A DNA stretch of 64,000 nt from CAWBFD01 sp963788115 (GTDB lineage: Bacteria > Actinomycetota > Thermoleophilia > Solirubrobacterales > 70-9): assembly GCA_963788115.1 (NCBI GenBank), contig CAWBFD010000002.1:963110-1027109 (forward strand), read 5' to 3'. Of this stretch, positions 38,288 through 46,155 are shown one piece after another; the first letter of the stretch is position 1, and each line of letters starts with the position of its first letter. Both the position numbers and the translations under genes were made by a program. Below the pieces are notes generated by a model, which ran no database searches, had not been told where the DNA came from, and was given only the letters and a program-made list of their open reading frames with translations.

Positions 38288-39325
38288 GTGGTCAACCCCG
38301 GGGAACGCGGAGACGGGCGCTACCGGATGCCGGCGGAGTGGGAGCCACACGAGGCGTGTCTCATGGCATGGCCGGCCCGGGAGCATCTGTGGCGGCCCTA
38401 CTTCGAGCGCGCCAGAGACGAGTACGCCGCCGTCGCGAACGTGATCGCGGCGTTCGAGCCCGTGTTGATGGTCGCCAACCCCGGCCAGGCCTCGGACGTG
38501 AGGCGGCGATGCAGCTCGCGCGTGACCGTCGTCGAGGTCCCGATCGACGATTCATGGACCCGCGACTCGGGGCCCGTGATCGTGGTGGACGCCGACGGCC
38601 GGCGGGTCGGGGTCGACTTCGTCTTCAACTCCTGGGGGGAGCGGTTCAAGCCGTACGACAAGGACGCCGCGATGTCCGCCCGGGTCCTCGAGCTGCTCGG
38701 AATCGAGCGAGCTCCCTCGACGATGGTGCTCGAGGGAGGCTCGCTGACCGTCGACGGCGAGGGCACGCTGATCACCACCGAGCAGTGCCTGCTCAACCCG
38801 AACCGCAACCCCGACCTCTCCCGCGAGGAGATCGAGGCGGAGCTGCACCGGACCCTGGGCGTCGAGAAGGTGGTCTGGCTTCCGTGGGGACACGCGGAGG
38901 ATGAGCACACGGACGGCCATGTGGACGGGGTCTGCGCCTTCGCCGGGCCGGGCACCGTCCTGGCCCAGACCTGCGCCGACCCAGCCAATCCCAACTACGA
39001 GCTCATGGCCGCCAACCTCGAGGTGCTCCGCAACTCCACGGACGCAGCGGGACGAGACCTCAGGGTCATCGAGCTGGGGCAATGGCCCTACTTCGACCTG
39101 GACGGGAAGTCGCTGATGGTCTCCTACGCGAACGTCTACGTCGCCAACGGCGGCGTGATCGCGCCGCTCGCCGACCACCCGCTCGACGCGGACGCGCTCG
39201 ACACGCTCAGCGGGGCGTTTCCTGACCACGACGTCATCGGCGTGCCCGGCCGAATCGTCTCCTACGGGGGCGGCGGCCCGCACTGCATCACTCAGCAGAT
39301 CCCCGCCGAGGCACGAGAGACGTGA
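38288..39325 (+). CDS. aguA: agmatine deiminase
   Basis: 345 aa, usual length for agmatine deiminase (agmatine to N-carbamoylputrescine and ammonia). Guanidino-modifying fold: MPAEWEPHEACLMAWP at the N-terminus, DDSWTRDSGPVIVVD with the substrate Asp residues, NSWGERFKPYDKD, LEGGSLTVDGEGTLITTEQCLLN, GHAEDEHTDGHVDGVCAF with catalytic His/Asp, and the nucleophile in GGGGPHCITQQ (Cys333). The start is GTG at 38288, probably leaderless. It overlaps aguB by 4 nt, forming a two-step agmatine-to-putrescine pathway under the divergent TetR. Confidence 0.93.
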   Translation: MVNPGERGDGRYRMPAEWEPHEACLMAWPAREHLWRPYFERARDEYAAVANVIAAFEPVLMVANPGQASDVRRRCSSRVTVVEVPIDDSWTRDSGPVIVVDADGRRVGVDFVFNSWGERFKPYDKDAAMSARVLELLGIERAPSTMVLEGGSLTVDGEGTLITTEQCLLNPNRNPDLSREEIEAELHRTLGVEKVVWLPWGHAEDEHTDGHVDGVCAFAGPGTVLAQTCADPANPNYELMAANLEVLRNSTDAAGRDLRVIELGQWPYFDLDGKSLMVSYANVYVANGGVIAPLADHPLDADALDTLSGAFPDHDVIGVPGRIVSYGGGGPHCITQQIPAEARET

Positions 39326-40326
39326 ACGACTTCGAGTTAGTCACGCGGATCGACGAACCGCTGTCCTCTCCCGCCCGGGTCGAGCCGCCCGAGCTGCCGA
39401 CGATCCGGGTCGGGGCCGTTCAGTGCGCCTGGAGCGCCGACCGCGAGCAGCATCTCGGCGTTCTCGAGCGAGGGATCGGGCTCGCGGCGGACCACGGAGC
39501 ACAACTCGTCTGCCTGCAGGAGCTCACCCTCTCGCCCTACTTCGCGGTGGATCCAGATCTCGACGGCGCGCTCGAGCGCTTCGGGGAGGACCTCGCGAGC
39601 GGGCCCACGTCGTCGTTCGCGCGCGAGATGGCGCGTCGTCACGGGGTGGCGGTCCATGCCTCGCTCTACGAGCGCGCCGCTGAGGACACGGGCTTCAACA
39701 CCGCGATCTGCGTCGACGCGGGCGGGGAGCTCGTGGCTCGCACGCGCAAGCTCCACATCCCCAGCTTCCCCAACTATCACGAGGACCGTTACTTCGCTCC
39801 CGGCGACACCGGCTTCCCCGTGGTCGAGGTGGCCGGCTCGAGCTTCGGTTTCCCGACCTGCTGGGATCAGTGGTTCCCGGAGCTGGCCCGGATCTACTCG
39901 CTCGAAGGAGCCGAGGTTCTGGTCTATCCGACCGCGATCGGCTCCGAGCCGCACCTCGAGCAGGAGTTCGATACGCAGCCGCTCTGGGAGCGGCTGATCG
40001 TCGCCAACGGGCTCGCCAATGCCACGTTCATGGTCGTCATCAACCGGATCGGGCTCGAGGAGCCGGTCGAGTTCTACGGATCCTCGTTCGTCTCGGACCC
40101 CTACGGCCGGGTGCTCGTGCGGGCGCCGCGGGACCGGCCGGCGGTCCTGGTGGCGGACCTCGATCTCAACCATCGTCGCGACTGGCTCGGCTTCGGGCTG
40201 ATCACGACCCGCCGGCCGGACCAATATCGCCGGCTCCTCGAGGGCGAGGCGCGCCTGAGTCGCGCCGCCGCAGTCGGGGACCGGCTTGGAGGCCCCGCCA
40301 ATGAAGAGCCTCCCGGTGCGCGCTGA
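39322..40326 (+). CDS. aguB: N-carbamoylputrescine amidase (nitrilase superfamily)
   Basis: A 334-aa protein starting with GTG in a GTGA overlap with aguA. Nitrilase triad: Glu in CLQELTLSPYF, Lys in RTRKLHIPSFP, Cys180 in GFPTCWDQWFPELAR; PNYHEDRYFAPGD and YPTAIGSEP are typical of AguB. It hydrolyses N-carbamoylputrescine to putrescine, CO2 and ammonia. An extra roughly 30-residue N-terminus precedes the usual TIRVGAVQCAW start. Its 3' end overlaps the start of the recombinase gene by 26 nt, so the integrase gene was inserted exactly at, or is read through from, the aguB end. Confidence 0.92.
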   Translation: MNDFELVTRIDEPLSSPARVEPPELPTIRVGAVQCAWSADREQHLGVLERGIGLAADHGAQLVCLQELTLSPYFAVDPDLDGALERFGEDLASGPTSSFAREMARRHGVAVHASLYERAAEDTGFNTAICVDAGGELVARTRKLHIPSFPNYHEDRYFAPGDTGFPVVEVAGSSFGFPTCWDQWFPELARIYSLEGAEVLVYPTAIGSEPHLEQEFDTQPLWERLIVANGLANATFMVVINRIGLEEPVEFYGSSFVSDPYGRVLVRAPRDRPAVLVADLDLNHRRDWLGFGLITTRRPDQYRRLLEGEARLSRAAAVGDRLGGPANEEPPGAR

Positions 40327-41452
40327 GCGTCAGACTGCCCGAGCCGATCTGAAGACGGCTCGTGGGGCGCGGGCGGCGGGCTTGGGGTTGATCCTGGACA
40401 TGGGAGCCGCGAACGCCGCGCCGAAACCGCGCCGGCCGATCAGCGCTGGGAAGCTGCTCGCGTTGCCGGAGCCGGAGCTCGCCGCGCACCCGCCTGCGAT
40501 CGCACGGGCGGCCGCGACGATCGCCGGACTGAACAAGAGCGAGCACACGAAGCGGGGCTATGTCTCGGATCTGCTCGCCTTCTGCGAGTGGCACCCGGCC
40601 GGGTACGAGCTCGACTGGGGCGCGATCACCTACTCGGACGTCGCCGACTTCGACGGGGCCATGGTCAAGCGGGGCCTCAAGCCCGCCACCCGTGCGCGCC
40701 GGCTGGCGGCGCTCGGACGGTTCTACACCGAGCTCGTGCGCCGCGGACACGTGCAGGCCTCGCCATTGGTTGCGGTCGAGCGGCCACGCGTGGAGTTCTC
40801 GCCGGCCGACAAGGGGCTATCCGCCGCCGAGCTGACCCGGCTCCTCGAGGCGGCCGAGCATCGCGGCCCCCAGGCTCATGCGCTCGTCTGCCTGCTCGGC
40901 CTACCCGGCCTCCGCATCTCCGAGGCGCTCGGCATCGACGCGGGACAGGCCACGCGCGACGTCGACGGGCTCGCGGTGGTGCGATCGACGGTGAAGGGCG
41001 GCCGCTCGCGGACGATCACGATCGGAGAGCGCACGCTCGCCGCGATCGAGGCGCTCGAAGCGGAGCGGTCGCCCGGGGAGCCGCTGTTCCGCCGCGCGAC
41101 CAATGCGCGCGAGCAGGCCGCGATGGCCCGTCGCGGCGAGCCGGTCCGGCTCCACGTGCGGATGAGTCAGCAGATGGCGGGGGTCCTGATCGCGGAGCTA
41201 GCGGCCGAGGCGGAGCTTCGCGAGCGAAGCGGCAAGGCCAAGGTCGTGACTCCGCACACCCTGCGCCACACCGCCGCCTCGCTGATGTATGACGAGACCC
41301 GCGATCTGCGCGCGGTTCAGGAGCAGCTCGGCCATGCGTCGCCGGCGACCACGCAGCGCTACGACCGCGGCCGGCGGAAGGAGGCAGCCGCGGCGCTCGC
41401 GGCGGCGGACCGGGCGATCGGTAGGTCTGGGCGGCCTCCGCAAAGTGGCTAG
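40301..41452 (+). CDS. tyrosine recombinase / site-specific integrase
   Basis: 383 aa from the ATG at 40301. N-terminal core-binding helices (HTKRGYVSDLLAFCEW, KPATRARRLAALGRFYTEL), then the catalytic domain with all residues: Arg in LPGLRISEALGI, Lys in VVRSTVKGGRSR, His-x-x-Arg in VTPHTLRHTAASLMY, His in QEQLGHASPATT and Tyr354 in TQRYDRG. It probably mobilised or resolves the lower-GC patch that follows. No flanking direct repeat could be identified, so attachment sites are unknown. A chromosome-encoded XerC-like role is less likely given the neighbours. Confidence 0.9.
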   Translation: MKSLPVRAERQTARADLKTARGARAAGLGLILDMGAANAAPKPRRPISAGKLLALPEPELAAHPPAIARAAATIAGLNKSEHTKRGYVSDLLAFCEWHPAGYELDWGAITYSDVADFDGAMVKRGLKPATRARRLAALGRFYTELVRRGHVQASPLVAVERPRVEFSPADKGLSAAELTRLLEAAEHRGPQAHALVCLLGLPGLRISEALGIDAGQATRDVDGLAVVRSTVKGGRSRTITIGERTLAAIEALEAERSPGEPLFRRATNAREQAAMARRGEPVRLHVRMSQQMAGVLIAELAAEAELRERSGKAKVVTPHTLRHTAASLMYDETRDLRAVQEQLGHASPATTQRYDRGRRKEAAAALAAADRAIGRSGRPPQSG

Positions 41453-41498
41453 GCGAAAGTGGCGTCACACCGCTCGTGCGCCTGCTTGTTCACCGCGC

Positions 41499-41687
41499 CT
41501 ATGCCGGCGCCGGCACGAAGTGCTTGAGCTCGACGTCGCCGCGGTCGAGGGCGAAGCGCACGCCCTCTTCCGCGAGCCGGTGTGCCTCCTCGTAGGTGTC
41601 GGCAACAACGGTCCAGTTCGGAACCTCGGGTGACGTCGCCACCCAGGTGTCGTCGTCGTGCTCGTAGATCACGCGGATTCGGTCCAT
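41499..41687 (-). CDS. HicB/DUF1902-like small protein
   Basis: A 62-aa protein: RIRVIYEHDDDTWVATSPEV, then NWTVVADTYEEAHRLAEEGV, the partial RNase-H-like HicB fold. HicB proteins neutralise the mRNA interferase HicA; no HicA (double-stranded-RNA-binding, catalytic His) is visible nearby. It is immediately followed upstream by a ribbon-helix-helix gene on the same strand, so the pair may be a regulatory unit or a remnant toxin-antitoxin locus. Convergent with the recombinase. Confidence 0.75.
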   Translation of the reverse strand: MDRIRVIYEHDDDTWVATSPEVPNWTVVADTYEEAHRLAEEGVRFALDRGDVELKHFVPAPA

Positions 41688-41711
41688 GTCTCGTCGCTCC
41701 TGAAGGTCACC

Positions 41712-41990
41712 TCAGCGAACCTCAAGATATCTGCGCAGCGCTTTCCGAATCACCGATGACGTCGTTTCGTGGTCCCGCGTTGCCCGCTCGGTGAGCGCCT
41801 TGCGCAGCTCCGGTTCCAGCCTGACCGACTCAACGCTGGCCGGACCCGAGCCAATCGGCGGCCGACCACCGCGCCGGCGCAGCGTCTCTTCGACGTCGTA
41901 GCCGGCCTCAGCCGTGCCGGCGACCTCCTCTACGAGCTCCTCGGTGATCTCTTTGCCTGTCGTCGTCCTGCCGTAGCCCCTCTTCGCCAT
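41712..41990 (-). CDS. ribbon-helix-helix (CopG-type) DNA-binding protein
   Basis: About 92 aa from the ATG at 41990, with GGAGG 9 nt before it. Residues 1-40 are a linker containing EITEELVEEVAGTAEAGYDV and RRRGGRPPIGSG; the C-terminus holds an RHH fold (SVESVRLEPELRKALTERAT, SSVIRKALRRYLEVR). Such proteins act as antitoxins and autorepressors. It lies 24 nt upstream of the HicB-like gene, same strand. Confidence 0.78.
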   Translation of the reverse strand: MAKRGYGRTTTGKEITEELVEEVAGTAEAGYDVEETLRRRGGRPPIGSGPASVESVRLEPELRKALTERATRDHETTSSVIRKALRRYLEVR

Positions 41991-42339
41991 GTTCATCAGC
42001 CTCCGGGTAGCAGCGGCCAACCTCATATTCCTCTTGGCTTATCGCGTTGTCGCTCTCGCACTCCGCCGACTCCCCGCTGAGACTGGAAACGCAGCTCTCA
42101 GAATCAGACTTGATCAGTAGGAAGTAGGCGGCAGCCCCGCAAGCGACCAAGATAACCGTGCCGAGAGCGAGAACTCGAGTTTGGGAATGCGCAGCGTCAA
42201 GGTAGTGAGAGCCCAGTCCGCGCGTGTCCGGATTGTCCAAGCTGATCGCCTTCTGGCTTACCCGCAGCGCCGCGCGCCGGCAAGGGGGATCCGCATGGCG
42301 CCGATCGCACGAGTCTGGGGCCTGATCCGCGGTCATCAA
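41908..42339 (-). CDS. possible single-pass membrane protein, hypothetical
   Basis: The frame carries one convincing membrane helix (VLALGTVILVACGAAAYFLL) followed by an acidic, Cys-containing segment (SDSESCVSSLSGESAECESD). It runs 83 nt into the RHH gene before stopping, so either the true end is earlier (an undetected frameshift) or the genes overlap. No family is recognised. Composition is less GC-rich than the genome average. Confidence 0.35.
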   Translation of the reverse strand: MMTADQAPDSCDRRHADPPCRRAALRVSQKAISLDNPDTRGLGSHYLDAAHSQTRVLALGTVILVACGAAAYFLLIKSDSESCVSSLSGESAECESDNAISQEEYEVGRCYPEADEHGEEGLRQDDDRQRDHRGARRGGRRHG

Positions 42340-42408
42340 GTGACGGGATCGGCTGACGCGTTGCTCGTATCGCTCACCGCAGACCTCTCGATGAGGTGCG
42401 GGTAGTGA

Positions 42409-43110
42409 TCACCGTCGGGCCCTTCCTCTTCCGACGCTGTGAATCACCGGATGAACGGTGATCCTGCGGCTGTAATCCATATGGACGCGGCGGACCGTGT
42501 AGGCACGCCATCCGGTCACCGTCACCGTATATGTCCAGTCGTTTCCACTGCGGCTCCAGTCCTTCGAGATCCGGCCTTGCGAGCAACATCCGAGGTATCC
42601 GCTCGCGCCGGTGTCGATACTGCGAGCATCCCCCGGAAGCTCGAAGTGATAATGGGCGATGGCGTAGCGACCACCCCAGCAGTCAAGCTGGAGCTCGCCA
42701 TAGAAGCCATCGAGGTAGCAAGGCCCCTGGCGGGATCGCGAATCGGTCTCGGTGCCGCTTCGCGTGCTGCTGTAGTGGCGCCACTGGTGGCGGGTGACGC
42801 GCTTATGGATTCCTCGGCAGGTCAGGTAGATGGGCTTCCCAGCGCGCGGCGTGCGGTAGCCAAAGCGGATCTTCGACGAGGAAAAGCGAGTCACCGGCCG
42901 GATCGATGTATAGGTTCGGGTTCCATCGTTCTTTAGTGCCCGCCCATGACAACTCCATCCGGAGCCGAACTTCCAACCATGCAGCGTTTCTGCTGTGAAC
43001 CCGAACGGGCCAATATTGGAAATGTTCAGCTCTTGGCCCGCGCTGGCGCTGCTAGCGCTCAGTGAGAGCGCCAGAAGAGTAAGGCCACAGGCAAGTACGG
43101 CCTTTTTCAC
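42409..43110 (-). CDS. secreted protein, unknown function
   Basis: A 233-aa protein with a clear signal peptide (KKAVLACGLTLLALSLSASS ending ASAG). The mature chain has several Cys and aromatic residues (FGSGWSCHGRALKNDG, YLTCRGIHKRVTRHQWRHY, LDGFYGELQLDCWGGRY, GYLGCCSQGR) and a basic C-terminus, consistent with a disulphide-stabilised beta protein. It overlaps the DUF2510 membrane protein gene by 4 nt. I do not recognise a family. Codon and base use are visibly less GC-rich than the core genome. Confidence 0.7.
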   Translation of the reverse strand: MKKAVLACGLTLLALSLSASSASAGQELNISNIGPFGFTAETLHGWKFGSGWSCHGRALKNDGTRTYTSIRPVTRFSSSKIRFGYRTPRAGKPIYLTCRGIHKRVTRHQWRHYSSTRSGTETDSRSRQGPCYLDGFYGELQLDCWGGRYAIAHYHFELPGDARSIDTGASGYLGCCSQGRISKDWSRSGNDWTYTVTVTGWRAYTVRRVHMDYSRRITVHPVIHSVGRGRARR

Positions 43111-43715
43111 GCTACCTCCACTGTCGTAACTCGTTCTTCATGTAGGTCGACTGTTTGCGGGTCCCGGCGTCTGAACGCCAGCACCGCTGACAGAACGACC
43201 ATCGCTACGCCTGCGCCGAGCGTCAGGTAAATCCCCCAGCCCGGCTCAGCAATGTCGATCGTGCGTCCGAGAAGTTGCGCCGTGTCGTTATCCGAGATCT
43301 CCGATAGGACGCGAATGCTGTCGCCCGCGACGAACAGTCCGACGAGCAGCGGCCAGACCAATGCTCCTCGGGCTCGGGTCTTCGCAAAGGCCCATAGCGA
43401 GCCGAGCGCGGACAGTGCGCCGAGAATGAACCAGATGCCGTCCACGTCCATCCCGCTCTGGCTCACTAATGCGTTCGTGACCCACGGTCCGAACGACCCG
43501 ACGATGATCCCCAAGATGGCGAGGCCCATCATCCAGAACTGACGAGGCTGTTCGGCCAGGACACCGACGATGCGGTTGGCCACGTCGTTGCCGGGCGCTT
43601 GAGCTGTGACCGTCTCGCCTTCGCGGCGATGGTCGGTCCAGCTCTCCCCATCCCACCAGCGTTCATCGCGCCCTTTGGGGTCGCGGTACCAGCCGGCTGC
43701 TGGCAGTTCGGTCAT
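43107..43715 (-). CDS. DUF2510 membrane protein
   Basis: About 202 aa from the ATG at 43715; an in-frame ATG at 43742 is possible. The DUF2510 motif AAGWYRDPKGRDERWWDGES with WTDH opens the protein, a short actinobacterial domain of unknown function usually fused to membrane parts. Four membrane helices follow (FWMMGLAILGIIVGSFGPWV, DGIWFILGALSALGSLWAF, LVWPLLVGLFVAGDSI, YLTLGAGVAMVVLSAVL). It is coupled to the secreted protein gene and divergent from the XRE gene. Confidence 0.8.
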   Translation of the reverse strand: MTELPAAGWYRDPKGRDERWWDGESWTDHRREGETVTAQAPGNDVANRIVGVLAEQPRQFWMMGLAILGIIVGSFGPWVTNALVSQSGMDVDGIWFILGALSALGSLWAFAKTRARGALVWPLLVGLFVAGDSIRVLSEISDNDTAQLLGRTIDIAEPGWGIYLTLGAGVAMVVLSAVLAFRRRDPQTVDLHEERVTTVEVA

Positions 43716-43746
43716 GTGTCCCACGTGCTCGTTCATGTGCATCTGA

Positions 43747-43775
43747 TTGCCTTATCGGCAGTTCGCCGTCATACT
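43747..43775 (+). promoter_or_regulatory. predicted promoter of the island XRE gene
   Basis: TTGCCT (43747-43752), 17 nt, CATACT (43770-43775). The predicted transcript would begin at or beside the ATG at 43783. The -10 hexamer is identical to that of aguA. Confidence 0.4.
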
Positions 43776-43782
43776 TAAACGT

Positions 43783-44167
43783 ATGCGGTCGAGTGCAGAC
43801 GCTCCGAGCAGACATGCGTCACGCATATCGAATACAACTCCGGGCATGGAGGCCGGGGAGGTTCCGCGTCCGTTTTTGCCCTGGCTGGGGCGCGCCTGTC
43901 GCCAGGCGCGCGAGGAGCGGGGGGTGGTCCAGGTGAGGATCGCGGCGGCGATCGAGGTAAACCAGGCGACGATCGCGCGGTTTGAGGACGGCAGCGCCTG
44001 GCCGCGGCGCCCCGAGGAGGTGCTTGATGGCCTACGCCAGCGAGCTCGACATGGACGTGCGCCTGATCTGGGTTCGCGCCCTGGTCATGTGGTTCGAGCA
44101 CGAGCCGGTCTTAGAGCAGGAGAGTCAGGAGCGGATTCGGGCGGCGCTCGAGCGGCTGCGGATCTAG
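43783..44167 (+). CDS. small XRE helix-turn-helix protein, frameshifted
   Basis: Starts at the ATG at 43783 (leaderless) or 43846. An XRE DNA-binding domain is clear (RACRQAREERGVVQVRIAAA, then VNQATIARFEDGSAWPR). After PEEVLD the frame carries one extra G at 44029-44030; the natural continuation AYASELDMDVRLIWVRALVM, ending ALERLRI at 44167, is in the next frame. The unshifted frame runs to 44301 with low-complexity Arg/Gly sequence. Likely a phage- or island-type repressor of about 125 aa. Confidence 0.7.
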
Positions 44168-44426
44168 GGCGGGGGTCGATAGTGGGTCGGCTGCCGTCCG
44201 CTCAGGGCAGGCGGACATTTGCGCGAAGGTCCGGGGCCCGTGCGAGGCTCGTCGATCCCAATCCTCGTCTGCGGTCCGCGCGATGGTTGCGGTCCCGGTG
44301 AGAATCTCAATGAAGGGCTCGACCGGGAACCCACCTCCCTCCAGCCACTCGAAGGGTGAATGGGCCGTCGCGCGCCGGGAAACTCATCGCGGGGCCGTCG
44401 GGCTGCTGGACAGGCGGCGGGCCCGC

Positions 44427-46091
44427 TCAGACCGGTCGTGCGGCGCTTGCTGCCAAGCGGGTCTCGACCACCGTCTCCGCCTCGGCCGCACTCTCGCTGT
44501 AGCCGCTCACGGTGGGCACGAAGTGGCGTCGATCGAGCGCGTAGAGCGTCAGCGGCGTGCGCGCTCGGACCGTCGTGATGCGTGGGACATCGCGCAGCAG
44601 CGCGATCTCGCCGAAGGAATCGCCATCCGAGAGGAGGCTGAGCAGGCGCCCATTCTTCGTCACCTCGACCTCTCCGGAGACGATCACGTAGAAGCTGTCG
44701 CCCACCTGCCCCTGCTCGATCACGGTCCCGGCGGGCTCGATCGATTCCTCACGCACGTTACGGGCGAGATGCTCGATCGTGGAGACCGGCAGGGGCCGGA
44801 GCATCGTCACCTGGCGGAGGCGGTCGATGATGTCCGCCTGCGCGCCAAGCCCATCGTCCACCCTGACGAGGCGCGACCAGGCGAGGGCGACGACGGCAGG
44901 AGTCATCAGCCCGATTGCCACCAGCGCCCCCCTGATCCCGAAGAGGTAGATGAGAAGTGGCGTGATAATGGCCCCGAGGCCAACGGCGAGTGCCACCAGG
45001 CTCTCCAGCGCGCCGAACACCCGCGCCAGAATCTCATCGGGCATGAGGCGAGGGAACAGCGTGAAGTAGCCGAGATCCACCAGAGCGTTCCCGGCGCCCA
45101 CGATCGCGAGCATGACCAGGGCGATGAGCTCGGAGGGGAAGACCCCGATCATGGCGAGCGGCGTGCCCCAGAGCGCGATCCCCAGCCCTGTGTAGGCCGC
45201 GAGGCGTCGGCTCCCGACCAGGATCGAGGCTCCGAGCGATCCCACCACGGCGCCGACGCCGATGGCCGCCGTCAGGACGCCCACCCCCGAGTCCCCGGTC
45301 TCGAGGAGCTCGATGGCGACCACCACGGTGAACACGTTGAGCGCTCCCCGGGTCACCGCCTGGACCGCGCCCAAGCCGAACAGCATTGTCACATCGCGTT
45401 GTGCCGCGATCGCGCGTAGGCCCTCCGCGGTGTCGGCCGCAACCCGAATCGGGGCGGGCGGCGCCTCGCGCGGCGCGGGCTCGTAATCGATCAGGCTCAC
45501 CAAGAAGGCCGACCAGAGCGATAGCACCGCCGTAAGCACGAAGACCGCCTCGGGGCCGCGGACGTCGAGCAGCAACGCTGCGAGCAGGGGGCCGATGAGC
45601 GTGCTGGCGGAATCGAGCAGCCCCCGCGAAGCGTTCGCGGCGGTCAGCTCCTTCGGGGTCTCGCACAGCGCCGGCAGGAGCGCCGAGTGCGCGGGACGGA
45701 AGGCCGTGAACGGGATCGTCGCGATGACCGCGAGCAAATAGACGAAGACGACCGACAGATCCACGGCCATCACCACCGCGGCCGCCCCCACCGCGGCTGC
45801 CCGCATAACCCCGATCCAGATCAATACCCGATCGCGGCGAACGCGGTCGGCTACCGCCGTCGCGAATGGGGCGACAAGTGCCGAGGGGAGCATGCGGATC
45901 AGCGCCACGATGCCGACGGCGGTAGCGCCCCCGTCCCGGAAAGCCACGACGCCCAGCGCGACCGTGAAGGACCACTCGGCCGCGTAGGCAGAGCCAAAGG
46001 CCAGCTGAGCGCGGCGCAGGTCCGGGCGGCGCAGGTTCGAGGCGAGCGCGGCGCCCCCCTCCGCCAACCGTCTTCCGACGGCGTCGATCAT
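44427..46091 (-). CDS. MFS transporter with C-terminal cyclic-nucleotide-binding domain
   Basis: 554 aa. About 12 membrane helices (residues 25-410) with the MFS motif region FATAVADRVRRDRVLIWIG and FTAFRPAHSALLPALCETP. Residues about 430-545 form a cNMP-binding (CAP-type) barrel: LRPLPVSTIEHLARNVREES, EPAGTVIEQGQVGDSFYVIV, then DGDSFGEIALLRDVPRITTV, which is the phosphate-binding cassette (GEIALLxxxPR). Transport may thus be gated by a cyclic nucleotide. Last gene of the five-gene operon, 64 nt after bshB1. The substrate is unknown; conjugate export is inferred from context. Confidence 0.88.
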   Translation of the reverse strand: MIDAVGRRLAEGGAALASNLRRPDLRRAQLAFGSAYAAEWSFTVALGVVAFRDGGATAVGIVALIRMLPSALVAPFATAVADRVRRDRVLIWIGVMRAAAVGAAAVVMAVDLSVVFVYLLAVIATIPFTAFRPAHSALLPALCETPKELTAANASRGLLDSASTLIGPLLAALLLDVRGPEAVFVLTAVLSLWSAFLVSLIDYEPAPREAPPAPIRVAADTAEGLRAIAAQRDVTMLFGLGAVQAVTRGALNVFTVVVAIELLETGDSGVGVLTAAIGVGAVVGSLGASILVGSRRLAAYTGLGIALWGTPLAMIGVFPSELIALVMLAIVGAGNALVDLGYFTLFPRLMPDEILARVFGALESLVALAVGLGAIITPLLIYLFGIRGALVAIGLMTPAVVALAWSRLVRVDDGLGAQADIIDRLRQVTMLRPLPVSTIEHLARNVREESIEPAGTVIEQGQVGDSFYVIVSGEVEVTKNGRLLSLLSDGDSFGEIALLRDVPRITTVRARTPLTLYALDRRHFVPTVSGYSESAAEAETVVETRLAASAARPV

Positions 46092-46155
46092 GGCCCGAGC
46101 GCCTCAGCCCGGTGACCGCCTCGGCGCTGGGGCCCGCAGCTCGCGGCGACGATGG

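Noticed and set aside
41582..42080. Small plus-strand frames opposite the HicB/RHH genes
   Set aside because: They lack ribosome sites and have Arg/Pro/Ser-rich shadow composition, whereas the minus strand encodes recognisable folds.
40286..44301. Attachment-site direct repeats flanking the recombinase patch
   Set aside because: I compared the aguB end with the region near 44.2-44.4 kb by eye and found no repeat longer than expected by chance.
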